The notes under the pieces are model-generated. The model saw only the letters and a list, made by a program, of their open reading frames with translations. It was not told where the DNA came from and did no database searches. A program made the position numbers and the translations under genes. Positions 1 to 7,638 of a stretch of 64,000 bases of DNA are shown here, one piece after another (within the stretch, counting starts at the first letter, position 1; the number at the start of each line of letters is the position of its first letter). Where the stretch lies: positions 61,889-125,888 of the forward strand of contig JAIEQI010000075.1 of NCBI GenBank assembly GCA_019747875.1, in the 5' to 3' direction. The stretch comes from Candidatus Obscuribacterales bacterium (GTDB lineage Bacteria; Cyanobacteriota; Vampirovibrionia; Obscuribacterales; Obscuribacteraceae).

Positions 1-198
1 GCCATAGCATCTCACCATAGTCGTGGCACATAGTCATATTCTAGCATAAAATCCCGCCGAGCAGCTTGCCACTTCAGTCTTCGGTGTTTTGGACTAGAAT
101 GGCTATCTTGCTTACTTTGATCGACACCGATCGCGTTCTGGCGCACGTTAACGTATGCCAGATGGTATGATGACGTGTTCTACGCTATCTGTAATTGA

Positions 199-1809
199 GT
201 GGTTATGTCGGAAACATCCATTGTGGCCTCAGCCGAAAAGATAACAACATACGACGATGTGCCGTATGAAAGTTTGCCCTTCGAGCAAGCACACCCCGAT
301 CGCATGGCAACCATGGCAAAATTATTCGGGATGAATCCAGCGCCAATGGAGACTTGCAGAGTTTTGGAACTCGGCTCGGCGGCTGGTGGACACATTATTC
401 CGTTCGCCTACTCTTATCCCGGAAGTCATGTAGTCGGCATCGATCTTTCTCAGGTTCAAATCGATGAAGGAAATGCACTAGTCTCAGCACTAGGACTAAA
501 AAACATCGAGCTGAAACAAATGAGTATCTCGGATGTAAAGCCTGATCTCGGAACTTTCGACTACATCATATGTCACGGCGTTTTTGCGTGGATTCCGGAC
601 AAAGTGCAAGAGGACGTATTGAGGATTTGCGAGCAAATGTTGTCACCAAATGGAGTGGCCTACATAAGCTACAACTGTTATCCAGGCTGGCGTATGCGTG
701 GCATGATTCGCGAGATGATGCAATATCACTCCGCGCAGTTCTCTGACGTTCAAACAAAGGTCTTCCAAGCGAGAGCGCTTCTAAGCTTCCTTGGCGAATC
801 TGTTCCAGCAGATACTGCTTACGGAATGATGCTGAAATCCGAGGTAGACTTTCTCAACCCACAGCCGGATTCATACATGTATCATGAGTTCTTGGAAGAT
901 CTAAACAAGCCAATGTACTTCCATGACTTTGCAGAGCGTGCGCAGCGACACAAACTCCAGTATTTGGGAGAGTCTGAAATTTTTTCCATGCTCACGAACA
1001 ATCTTCCACAGCAAGTTGCTGACACGATAACTTCAATTTCCAATGAGATTGTAAGAACGGAGCAATACCTGGACTTCGTTCGAAACAAGTACTTCCGCCA
1101 GACGCTGCTCTGTAGGCAAGAGATGGTCTTAAACCGTGCACTTGGTCCGCATTCTGTTTTGCCATTTTACATTGCTGGCGCTATACAGCCAGTCTCGCAA
1201 GAAATGGATATCAGGTCGAATCAGCCGGATTACTTCGAGATACCACCAGGCATTAGAATGGGGACAAGCAATCCACTCACCAAAGCCGCGCTTCAACATC
1301 TAGGCAAAATCTGGCCTCAATGCATAGAAGTGGAAGAACTTATTCGGATTGCTCAAACCAGTATCGCAGCTGGTGGCATAAGCGTAAAAGACTCCGCGAC
1401 TATCGAACTCGAAAAGAACTCGCTTGCCTCAGACATATTGACGATGTACGCTAACGGACTTTGCCGCCTTCGCACAGGCAAAGCAGCGTTCACGACAGCG
1501 CTGTCAGAGAAACCTAAAGCTAGTGAATTGGCACGACAGCAAGCCGTAAAAGGAATGCACATAACAAATCAGCTGCATCAAGTAGTCAGCGCAGACCAAC
1601 TAGGAAATAAAGTTATCGAACTATGTGATGGTCAAAAAACACGCTCAGAAATTCTTCAAGCGCTAGCTGCTTTTTTCAAGGAAGGAAAACTGAACTTGCA
1701 AAAGGATGGAAAGACTGTTACAGATGAATCGACGCTAAAAGAGATTCTGGAACCTATGTTAGATAACTGCCTTGAGCGCCTCAGGATGGCGGCTCTCCTG
1801 ATCGCATAA
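199..1809 (+). CDS. SAM-dependent methyltransferase with methyltransferase regulatory domain
   Basis: Predicted class I methyltransferase of 536 residues. The N-terminal third has the Rossmann SAM-binding motif VLELGSAAGG (about residues 55-64), followed by the acidic ribose-binding segment GIDLS (80-84). The block after the catalytic fold (about 210-310, with TMLTNNLPQQV and EQYLDFVRNKYFRQTLL) matches the regulatory domain found in this methyltransferase family, and the rest is a conserved C-terminal extension. The substrate cannot be read from sequence. A close paralogue lies at 46229-47815 on the other strand. The first start is GTG at 199, with an in-frame ATG at 205 as a good alternative. 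The last 30 or so bases of the gene belong to a direct repeat whose second copy lies at 4117, so the 3' end sits on a rearrangement boundary. Family assignment is confident; function is unknown. Confidence 0.85.
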   Translation: MVMSETSIVASAEKITTYDDVPYESLPFEQAHPDRMATMAKLFGMNPAPMETCRVLELGSAAGGHIIPFAYSYPGSHVVGIDLSQVQIDEGNALVSALGLKNIELKQMSISDVKPDLGTFDYIICHGVFAWIPDKVQEDVLRICEQMLSPNGVAYISYNCYPGWRMRGMIREMMQYHSAQFSDVQTKVFQARALLSFLGESVPADTAYGMMLKSEVDFLNPQPDSYMYHEFLEDLNKPMYFHDFAERAQRHKLQYLGESEIFSMLTNNLPQQVADTITSISNEIVRTEQYLDFVRNKYFRQTLLCRQEMVLNRALGPHSVLPFYIAGAIQPVSQEMDIRSNQPDYFEIPPGIRMGTSNPLTKAALQHLGKIWPQCIEVEELIRIAQTSIAAGGISVKDSATIELEKNSLASDILTMYANGLCRLRTGKAAFTTALSEKPKASELARQQAVKGMHITNQLHQVVSADQLGNKVIELCDGQKTRSEILQALAAFFKEGKLNLQKDGKTVTDESTLKEILEPMLDNCLERLRMAALLIA

Positions 1810-1944
1810 TCCAGGGCTCGTTTTACCAGTTCGCAACACCTAAATCTCAACAACCGGCAAGGTCGAATATTTCTTGCGCAAAACATCCGCTCGCTTCTCC
1901 CCAAAGTTTTCCTTCAAGAGATCAATAAACGGCATTACCGCTCT
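1776..1944. repeat. Left copy of a direct repeat of about 168 bp
   Basis: This stretch aligns nearly gap-free with 4117-4283, with a 2-base length difference near 1821 and scattered substitutions. It holds the last codons and stop of the methyltransferase, the short spacer, and the 3' end of a kinase gene in reverse orientation. The offset between copies is 2341 before and 2339 after the small gap. Together the copies bracket the Rpn-family gene and its neighbours. Confidence 0.9.
1844..1944 (-). pseudogene. 3' fragment of Ser/Thr kinase gene (duplicated C-terminus)
   Basis: Read on the minus strand this encodes the C-terminal end of the kinase at 4179-5972: RKKYSTLPVVEI and a stop, against RKKYSILPVVEF in the intact gene. 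Similarity stops abruptly at about 1944, and no kinase domain follows upstream. It is a dead gene fragment left by duplication or insertion. Confidence 0.85.
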
Positions 1945-2131
1945 TGTACCAGAACTTCAACTTTGATAATTGCAGACGAAATGATTCAACGGTCATCGCT
2001 GGGAGATTGGCTCTGGTTCTAACATCCCAGATCAAGATATGTCGCAGGCGGCGCCTGCCAACCGTTCTTCCTGGAAGACGATCAGGACACAATGCTGGTT
2101 GGTGAACAGGGCACCGACACTCTCCCCAGGA

Positions 2132-2160
2132 GACGTCCCGTCCGCCCAAAAAGCGCGAAG
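2132..2160. repeat. Isolated copy of the GC-rich interspersed repeat
   Basis: The core GACGTCCCGTCCGCCCA is shared with the copies at 57442-57562 and, inverted, at 57744-57770. It lies in the 290-base stretch between the kinase fragment and the Rpn-family gene. I see no gene in that stretch. Confidence 0.6.
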
Positions 2161-2238
2161 CGCGTTGCAGCTAATAAAGGCGACGTTCAAGCAGCAGACA
2201 GATGATCCCAATTCAGCAAACTGGTTAGTGCCTTGCGG

Positions 2239-3216
2239 TCATTTTGTCAGCAACCAACTCAGTAATTCCTCTCTGGACTTTAAGTTAGAAATCTCTGCAA
2301 TCAGCTCTATCTGCACTTGCTCGTCAAGCTTGCTTACCAGGCTGGTCAATTCTGAATCTGGTGACCCAAACCTATCGGATATCAGGAGATGCAGAATCTC
2401 CAGCCGCTGTTCTTGACGCCCTTCCTGGCGTCCTTCCTGGCGTCCTTCCTGGCGTCCTTCCTGACGCCCTTCTTGACGTCCTTCTTGACGTCCTCGTCGC
2501 CAGCCTTTTCGTTCCCAATCAGTCATTATTTCCATAATATCTTCTCTCATAGAATCGGGCAGTTCGCTAAGACCTAGGTCGAAGAGCTTCTGTTCTTTAG
2601 CGGTTAACTGTTGATAGTCGATAAGGCGACCCAATAAATTGCGCTCGTAAGAGTCCAAACCCAAGTTAACCAAATCTTGATAACAATTCAATTTTACAAG
2701 CCACCGTTCTCCCTTTGCAATAGACATCCAGGGCAAAAGTGCCGTGGAAATAGGCGTCCTTGCATTCTTGTACTCCCTCCAATCTTTTTCTGCCAGGTGG
2801 ATTGTTCGATATTGAAAATTCAGCACTTCGAGATCTGGAAAGGAAACAGCAAATGTAGAATCAGCCCTGTCCCTCCGCCGATAAGTCAGCAAAGCAATCG
2901 GATACACAGGCATTTTGTACTTCTCGCTTATGCGCGCGAAATAATAAAACATGCGCTCAGCGAAATCACTTTCATGATGATTTTGTTGCTCGACATGAAT
3001 AATGAATAGAGAATCCTTGTCTTTAAATTTGGTCATCATTACAACATCGGCTTGATGAGAATGCCCGCCACGTATATCGGAGAACAACTCCTTATCCAGC
3101 GGCATCGCCGGCGAACTCATATCAAGGTACTCAAATACGCGCGGGAGCAACAAATCGAGAAACTCATAGAAGAATTTCGTCAGAAGTTGTTTGAAAAGGG
3201 CATCAGTTCTCGCCAT
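2239..3216 (-). CDS. Rpn-family recombination-promoting nuclease / putative transposase with DUF4351-like C-terminus
   Basis: This 325-residue protein begins MARTDALFKQLL and carries the PD-(D/E)XK-type pattern of the Rpn/YhgA-like family: an acidic residue in the ADVV strand (about 56-59), then IIHVEQQ (about 72-78) with the E-x-Q element, and an FAERMFYYFARI helix. The C-terminal 50 residues (ISDRFG...SREELLSWL) resemble DUF4351, common at the end of these proteins. Between them is a run of seven GRQE-type tetrapeptides encoded by 12-bp tandem repeats, probably a flexible or coiled linker. Family members are DNA nucleases linked to RecA-independent recombination and are often found in multiple copies. 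It lies inside the segment bounded by the direct repeats 1776-1944 and 4117-4283, which fits mobility. The start is ATG at 3216. Confidence 0.8.
   Translation of the reverse strand: MARTDALFKQLLTKFFYEFLDLLLPRVFEYLDMSSPAMPLDKELFSDIRGGHSHQADVVMMTKFKDKDSLFIIHVEQQNHHESDFAERMFYYFARISEKYKMPVYPIALLTYRRRDRADSTFAVSFPDLEVLNFQYRTIHLAEKDWREYKNARTPISTALLPWMSIAKGERWLVKLNCYQDLVNLGLDSYERNLLGRLIDYQQLTAKEQKLFDLGLSELPDSMREDIMEIMTDWERKGWRRGRQEGRQEGRQEGRQEGRQEGRQEGRQEQRLEILHLLISDRFGSPDSELTSLVSKLDEQVQIELIAEISNLKSREELLSWLLTK
2411..2495. repeat. 12-bp tandem repeat coding for (GRQE)n
   Basis: There are about seven units of the type CGTCCTTCCTGG on the plus strand (GRQE on the minus strand), falling into two slightly different subtypes (CCTGG and TCTTGA). 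The unit length is a multiple of three, so copy-number change would keep the reading frame of the Rpn-family gene. Confidence 0.85.
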
Positions 3217-3618
3217 TTGATCACCTGTTCAAGACCAATAAGCACTCACCTCATCAATTACACAAGTAACGTGACTTGCTCCTAGTATTTAGACGGCGCG
3301 CTTGGACAAAAAGTTCAAAGAGCTTGCAAGAAAGGAACTGTTGCTATATCTGCGCAAAAGCAGGTCTAGTGACGACATCCGAAGCACAAAATTAGCATCA
3401 CACCGCTTGAAATGTGCGGCACTCCGTGCGACTTTGGAATATCACTACGTTCATCAAAGCTTGCAGTCTTGGTCGAATTCTTCGAGCACTATTTAGCAAG
3501 TAGAAGCACAAAGGAATTGAAAAAGTCTTGAGTTGACGTTTTGATTCCACTAAAATTTGACTTTACTTTTTCGGCCAACGGTAGATAATCAGACCGTCTG
3601 TCATTATGTGCCGTCTCA

Positions 3619-4077
3619 ATGAAGAAATATCTGGTTGCCACCTGTGCATTCGCCATCCTCTTTCCAGCTAGCAGCGATGCGAAAATTAGCGGCATGCAAG
3701 GGAAAGCGTCCGGCAACCAAACCACAATAGCCGAACTAATTCAACGAATCGATCCCATGACAGTTCCAATGATGTCTAAGCCGGCGATGCATTCATTAAG
3801 TGCTTGTGGATTTACTGTTTCGAATATGGCCCCGGATACTGCAAAGATGCACTCGTACCAATTGGACTCGCAACTGGAATTGCGGATTATTACCAAATCT
3901 ACGAAAGGGACAGTTCTGTTTATCCGTGAATCCGCGAAAAAAGACTATGTTTTAGAATCACTGATTTTAATCCGGCCTGATACACAAACTAAACAGCTTC
4001 GAGCTGACAAGCGTTGCTGGTCAGCTCGAAGCACTCTCCGGCAATATGTCTCATCGAATGGCTTTAACCAGCATTAA
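3619..4077 (+). CDS. Small exported protein of unknown function
   Basis: This 152-residue protein starts MKKYLVATCAFAILFPASSDA, a typical Sec signal peptide (basic start, hydrophobic core, small residues before a likely cleavage after SDA or nearby). The mature part has no family I recognise. It contains three further cysteines (in LSACGF, DKRCWS and the signal core) and a basic C-terminus. It lies within the segment bounded by the direct repeats, transcribed away from the Rpn-family gene and ending just upstream of the right repeat copy, so it probably arrived with that segment. The gap 3217-3618 upstream holds only a weak TTG-initiated frame at 3302. Coding status is likely because of the signal peptide; function is unknown. 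Confidence 0.6.
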   Translation: MKKYLVATCAFAILFPASSDAKISGMQGKASGNQTTIAELIQRIDPMTVPMMSKPAMHSLSACGFTVSNMAPDTAKMHSYQLDSQLELRIITKSTKGTVLFIRESAKKDYVLESLILIRPDTQTKQLRADKRCWSARSTLRQYVSSNGFNQH

Positions 4078-4116
4078 AGCTGCTACTACACCGTATTTGG
4101 TATTAGTCTAGAAATA

Positions 4117-4283
4117 GCGCCTCGGAATAGCGGCTCTCCTTATCGGATAATCCAGGGCTCGTTACCAGTTCGCAACACCTAAAACTCAACAACCGGCAAG
4201 ATCGAATATTTCTTGCGCAAAACATCCGCTCGCTTCTGCCCAAAGTTTTCCCTCAAGAGATCAATAAACGGCATTACCGCTCT
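4117..4283. repeat. Right copy of the direct repeat of about 168 bp
   Basis: This copy contains the true 3' end of the kinase gene (stop at 4179-4181) and, to its left, a fragment of the methyltransferase 3' end that still reads RLGIAALLIG and a stop, against RLRMAALLIA at the real gene. It therefore mirrors the left copy: each has one gene end intact and one as a fragment. Confidence 0.9.
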
Positions 4284-5972
4284 ATCCAATTTATGGTTAC
4301 GAAATTGCAGTTCAAGTAAATCGTGCTCTGTCCTATTTACTTGCTCCACAATTGCCGCATCCTTCTCCTTTCCTAGCTTCTGCGCACACTCATAAAGCCC
4401 CCTTGTAGAACTTATCGCCGACACAGCTCTTCTACGCTCATTTGACTTCTTAGCGTCATCGGAGATACTTAAACTCATTGCAAAACTATCGATAGCTTCC
4501 TGGTACTTTTTTTGCTCCATTAGCGATTTGCCGTTTGTGTAATACATCACGACCGCATTAACCCTGAACTTGCGGGCAAGTTCAAGGGCAACTGAAGCCG
4601 TTTTCGCAACACCATCATAATCGCGACATATCAGCTGCGATTCAGCCATTTCATCCAAAATAACCATATTCAATTGCGGCGTCATATGCTTTAACAACTC
4701 AAGCGCATTTGCATAGTTCTTAACCGCATAGGATGCTGTCTTTGTAGCGTCGGACTCCAGCCCCTTATCAGCAAGCTCCAAGGCTTTGCGCATTGCGGCG
4801 CGCGCCGCGGTATGACAAATTTGTCCCTTCTGAGGAGCTGACAATTTAACGTCAACACCATCCCGGTTCAACACATCGTCAAGTTCGCGAAGTGCCTCGC
4901 CAAAATGCCTTTCATCGATCTTTTTTCGAGCATTATCGATTAGTGGACCGGTGTCTACGCCCATCAGCTTTGGACTACTTTTCCGCGACGCTGTCACTTT
5001 CTGATCTTGAACATACATTAGAATACAAAGCACAATAGAAAGAGCGGCTATTACTGCCAACGAAACAGGCAATGCTCTCCTCGAAGCGTTTTTTCCACCG
5101 TTGCCTGAAACAGATGGCATGCGATCGAGCGTGACCGTATCTAACGCTTTGTTCAGACGCGATGCCAGTGCCTCCGCAGATTGAGGTCTTTCCTCCGGAT
5201 TCTTTCTTAGCCCCCAAACAAGGGTCTCAGCCAGCTCCTTCGACACCCCCTTCTTAGCCACAAGCTCTGCTACTGCTGGCGGTGCCTGATTCAAATGTTT
5301 GTGCAGAATATCCAAAGCACTATCTCCGGAAAACGGAGGCTCACCAAACATCGCTTCGTACATGAGGCAAGAAACTGCATAGAGATCGGAGCGAGCATCC
5401 ACAGCTCCTGAAGAGCATTGTTCCGGACTTATGTAGTAAGGCGTTCCGATGATGGCGCCCGTACTAGTCAATGCTTGCTGATTATTTACGGCTTTTGCAA
5501 TCCCGAAATCTAAAAGCTTCACCTGCCCGGCTACGTCATTGCCCGAGCAGAGCATGATATTTGCAGGCTTAATATCCCGATGGATAACACCTTCATGGTG
5601 CGCATATCCGAGTGCGCTTAAGACCGGCAAGAATACATCTCGAAATCTGCGATAAGAAAGTGCGCCATCCTCCTGCAACACAGATCGAAGCGAACGCCCC
5701 TCCAGGTACTCCAAAACCAGGTAAGAGCCGCCGGATTCAGAGATGCCAAATCCCAGGGTCCGAATGATGTTAGGATGTTCCAGCGCACTGGTTAGCTTCG
5801 CCTCCAGCTGGAACCTTTTTACATCAACGTCCGAACTGATGCTGGACAAAACCTTGAGAGCAACGATTCGATTCAACCCGAGCTGATTCGCCTTATAAAC
5901 GCGAGACATGCCGCCCTGCCCGAGCAACTCGAGGATTTCAAACCCTTCAATTCTTGGAAATTGCTCACTCAT
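4179..5972 (-). CDS. Membrane-anchored Ser/Thr protein kinase with helical-repeat C-terminal domain
   Basis: A 597-residue Hanks-type kinase. The kinase domain spans about residues 10-275, with glycine loop LGQGGMSRVYKA (18-29), catalytic lysine K40 in VALKV, catalytic loop HRDIKPANIM (131-140, D133), DFG at 155-157, and the activation/P+1 segment GTPYYISPEQ (176-185). All key residues are present, so it should be active. A linker leads to one transmembrane helix at about 300-321, placing the kinase in the cytoplasm and the C-terminal 275 residues outside. That part looks like degenerate TPR repeats (DALNRDG-type helices, YYTNGKSLMEQKKYQEAIDSFAMSL). Only 18 bases separate it from the stop of the REC-Hpt gene upstream, so the two are probably co-transcribed. 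Its 3' end is duplicated at 1844-1944. Confidence 0.92.
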   Translation of the reverse strand: MSEQFPRIEGFEILELLGQGGMSRVYKANQLGLNRIVALKVLSSISSDVDVKRFQLEAKLTSALEHPNIIRTLGFGISESGGSYLVLEYLEGRSLRSVLQEDGALSYRRFRDVFLPVLSALGYAHHEGVIHRDIKPANIMLCSGNDVAGQVKLLDFGIAKAVNNQQALTSTGAIIGTPYYISPEQCSSGAVDARSDLYAVSCLMYEAMFGEPPFSGDSALDILHKHLNQAPPAVAELVAKKGVSKELAETLVWGLRKNPEERPQSAEALASRLNKALDTVTLDRMPSVSGNGGKNASRRALPVSLAVIAALSIVLCILMYVQDQKVTASRKSSPKLMGVDTGPLIDNARKKIDERHFGEALRELDDVLNRDGVDVKLSAPQKGQICHTAARAAMRKALELADKGLESDATKTASYAVKNYANALELLKHMTPQLNMVILDEMAESQLICRDYDGVAKTASVALELARKFRVNAVVMYYTNGKSLMEQKKYQEAIDSFAMSLSISDDAKKSNERRRAVSAISSTRGLYECAQKLGKEKDAAIVEQVNRTEHDLLELQFRNHKLDRAVMPFIDLLRENFGQKRADVLRKKYSILPVVEF

Positions 5973-5990
5973 GGAAACTCGCCCGCAGTC

Positions 5991-6839
5991 TTACTGCACT
6001 GGATTTTGTGCCCTCAGATCCCGCTCGACTTTCCGCAACCTTTGTGCAAACGCAAAGAGTTCGTCGCCGGAGTGACCGGCCCGTAACGCCAGATCAAGCT
6101 CTTCCATAAGCAGACCTATCTCAGGAAATCCATGCATTCCTGCGGTTCCTTTCAGGTTGTGTACTTGCGTCCTTAGTTCGGCCGAAGACTGTAGTTCCGA
6201 AAACCTCATCCCATGTTCGATTTGCTCCCGCAATGTTGCGATCGTCCTGGGCAGTGCTTTAGCGTACTCGGCATTTGCCGACTCCAACTTTTGAGCCAGT
6301 TCATGAGTGATATTACTTTGTTGGTTTATGCTACTTTGATTGATGTTGCTCTTTGGTGTGAAATTTCCTTGCGCAGCAGCAGCACCTTGCTGATTGTATT
6401 TTGCACTCGGAGCGTCAATCAAACCATTGTCAGTCTTGTAAAAGCTGGCGGTGTTCTTGTTTCTCGCCACGGATTCTTGGCGAAAGAGTTCCACAATATC
6501 TTTACATAACTGTTCAGGAATAATGGGCTTGGGTCTGACGAAGGAAACTTTCAACTGGTTAATCAAAATGCGGGTTGTTTCCTCATCATTTACTGTTGCT
6601 GAAATGAAAATGATCGGAACATTGTTGTTCGAAGCTCGCAAGGACTTAATCACGTTGATGCCGAAACCATCAGGCAGAATTCCGTCGACGATCAAAAGGT
6701 CGAAAGAATGCTTCTTCAGTTTGTCAGTTCCTTGAGCAACTGTCGCGGCTTCATGCACTTCGAATCCACAACTTTGCAGATACGGCAATGCAACATCTCG
6801 GTAGCGCACGTCATCGTCAAGTATCAAAATCTTTTTCAT
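5991..6839 (-). CDS. Response regulator receiver - Hpt phosphotransfer protein
   Basis: An N-terminal REC domain (about 1-120) begins MKKILILDDD, with the acidic pair, the phospho-acceptor Asp in LLIVDGILP, the Ser/Thr switch in FISAT and the conserved Lys in VRPKP. A Gln/Asn-rich linker follows. The C-terminal Hpt-like four-helix domain has the phosphorylatable His in HNLKGTAGMHG. REC plus Hpt in one chain suits a phosphorelay intermediate; no DNA-binding domain is present. I chose the ATG at 6839 because the longer frame from 6917 adds 26 residues of non-domain sequence. The Ser/Thr kinase follows 18 bases downstream, so a joint transcript is likely. The partner histidine kinase is not adjacent. 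Confidence 0.85.
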   Translation of the reverse strand: MKKILILDDDVRYRDVALPYLQSCGFEVHEAATVAQGTDKLKKHSFDLLIVDGILPDGFGINVIKSLRASNNNVPIIFISATVNDEETTRILINQLKVSFVRPKPIIPEQLCKDIVELFRQESVARNKNTASFYKTDNGLIDAPSAKYNQQGAAAAQGNFTPKSNINQSSINQQSNITHELAQKLESANAEYAKALPRTIATLREQIEHGMRFSELQSSAELRTQVHNLKGTAGMHGFPEIGLLMEELDLALRAGHSGDELFAFAQRLRKVERDLRAQNPVQ

Positions 6840-6950
6840 GCGATTGTCACTGTGACCTTTTCCAGGACTAAGTATACTTGATATCCGTCCAGCTTGGCAC
6901 ACCTCAGCGCCTGGCACCTCCGACAGGTGCCAACACGGCTCGTGTGAGCT

Positions 6951-7178
6951 TCACTGGTGGTCAAGAGAGAACCAGAGATTATGCACCAAAGTAAGGGTTA
7001 GGGGCACAGCAGGACCCGACCAGACGCCATGGCTTACGAGTACTCGACCCGAAGACAACGACAACGAATAATCGATCACTTGCATCCGAACTGCAGCTAA
7101 TAGATAGGAGCTAATAGATACTTTCATGGAATAACTGGTATCGCAAACAATACCACGGTCAGCTTGCTGAGTCTTCAT
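6951..7178 (-). pseudogene. Degenerate or orphan copy of the small partner gene at 12396-12620
   Basis: This 75-codon frame shares with the 74-residue protein at 12396-12620 a central block that reads LLAAVRMQVIDYSL here and LLALVRMQLMDYSL there, followed by a conserved GRV. The start (MK) and overall length also match. The two ends are otherwise unlike, and no nucleotidyltransferase gene accompanies it. I read it as a decaying orphan paralogue, though a diverged functional gene cannot be ruled out. Confidence 0.45.
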
Positions 7179-7638
7179 TCAACACTCCGATCGAGTCCAA
7201 ACTGTGACTGTGCAACGCTGCCGCGTCAATTGAGAACAAAGAACTCTCGCGCAGTGCTTTCAATAACCTTGCAAAAAAGTTTCAAAAATCTTTCACCCAA
7301 CCCCTCACAACTCAGGCTGATAGGACAGTTCGAGACACTAGCTTTCACGAAACTTTTTGACTAAAAACATGTTTTGCAAGAACAAAAACATTTCCGCGCT
7401 TTTTAATCGAATCCCGAACGCTTTATTGTGCAAGGAATTACAGCGACACTTCTTTCCGCCTACAAGTTTTCAGATCTTGACACCACGTCATGCATATTGT
7501 TAATTGAAGTTATTGCAAGCTTTGTATGCGACCCAGCAACAAAGAAGTGAACTCGCAACTGCACGCAAACCGTTTTTGTGCAGCGTCAAGAAATACGCAC
7601 AGTGAAGCTGTGCGACCTTATGTTGGAGTTTCAAAGAA
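7179..7638. other. Intergenic region, AT-rich, no supported gene
   Basis: This 460-base gap lies between the orphan small gene (minus) and the first SulP gene (plus). Short frames here have no recognisable content. It probably holds promoters for both directions, but I cannot place -10/-35 boxes with confidence. The SulP start at 7639 is preceded only by a weak GGAG at about 7624. Confidence 0.5.

Noticed and set aside
1922..2149. Minus-strand frame containing MGGRDV and an Arg-rich segment, briefly considered a REP-associated transposase fragment
   Set aside because: Its first residues come from the interspersed repeat and the rest lacks the His-x-His motif of Y1 transposases.
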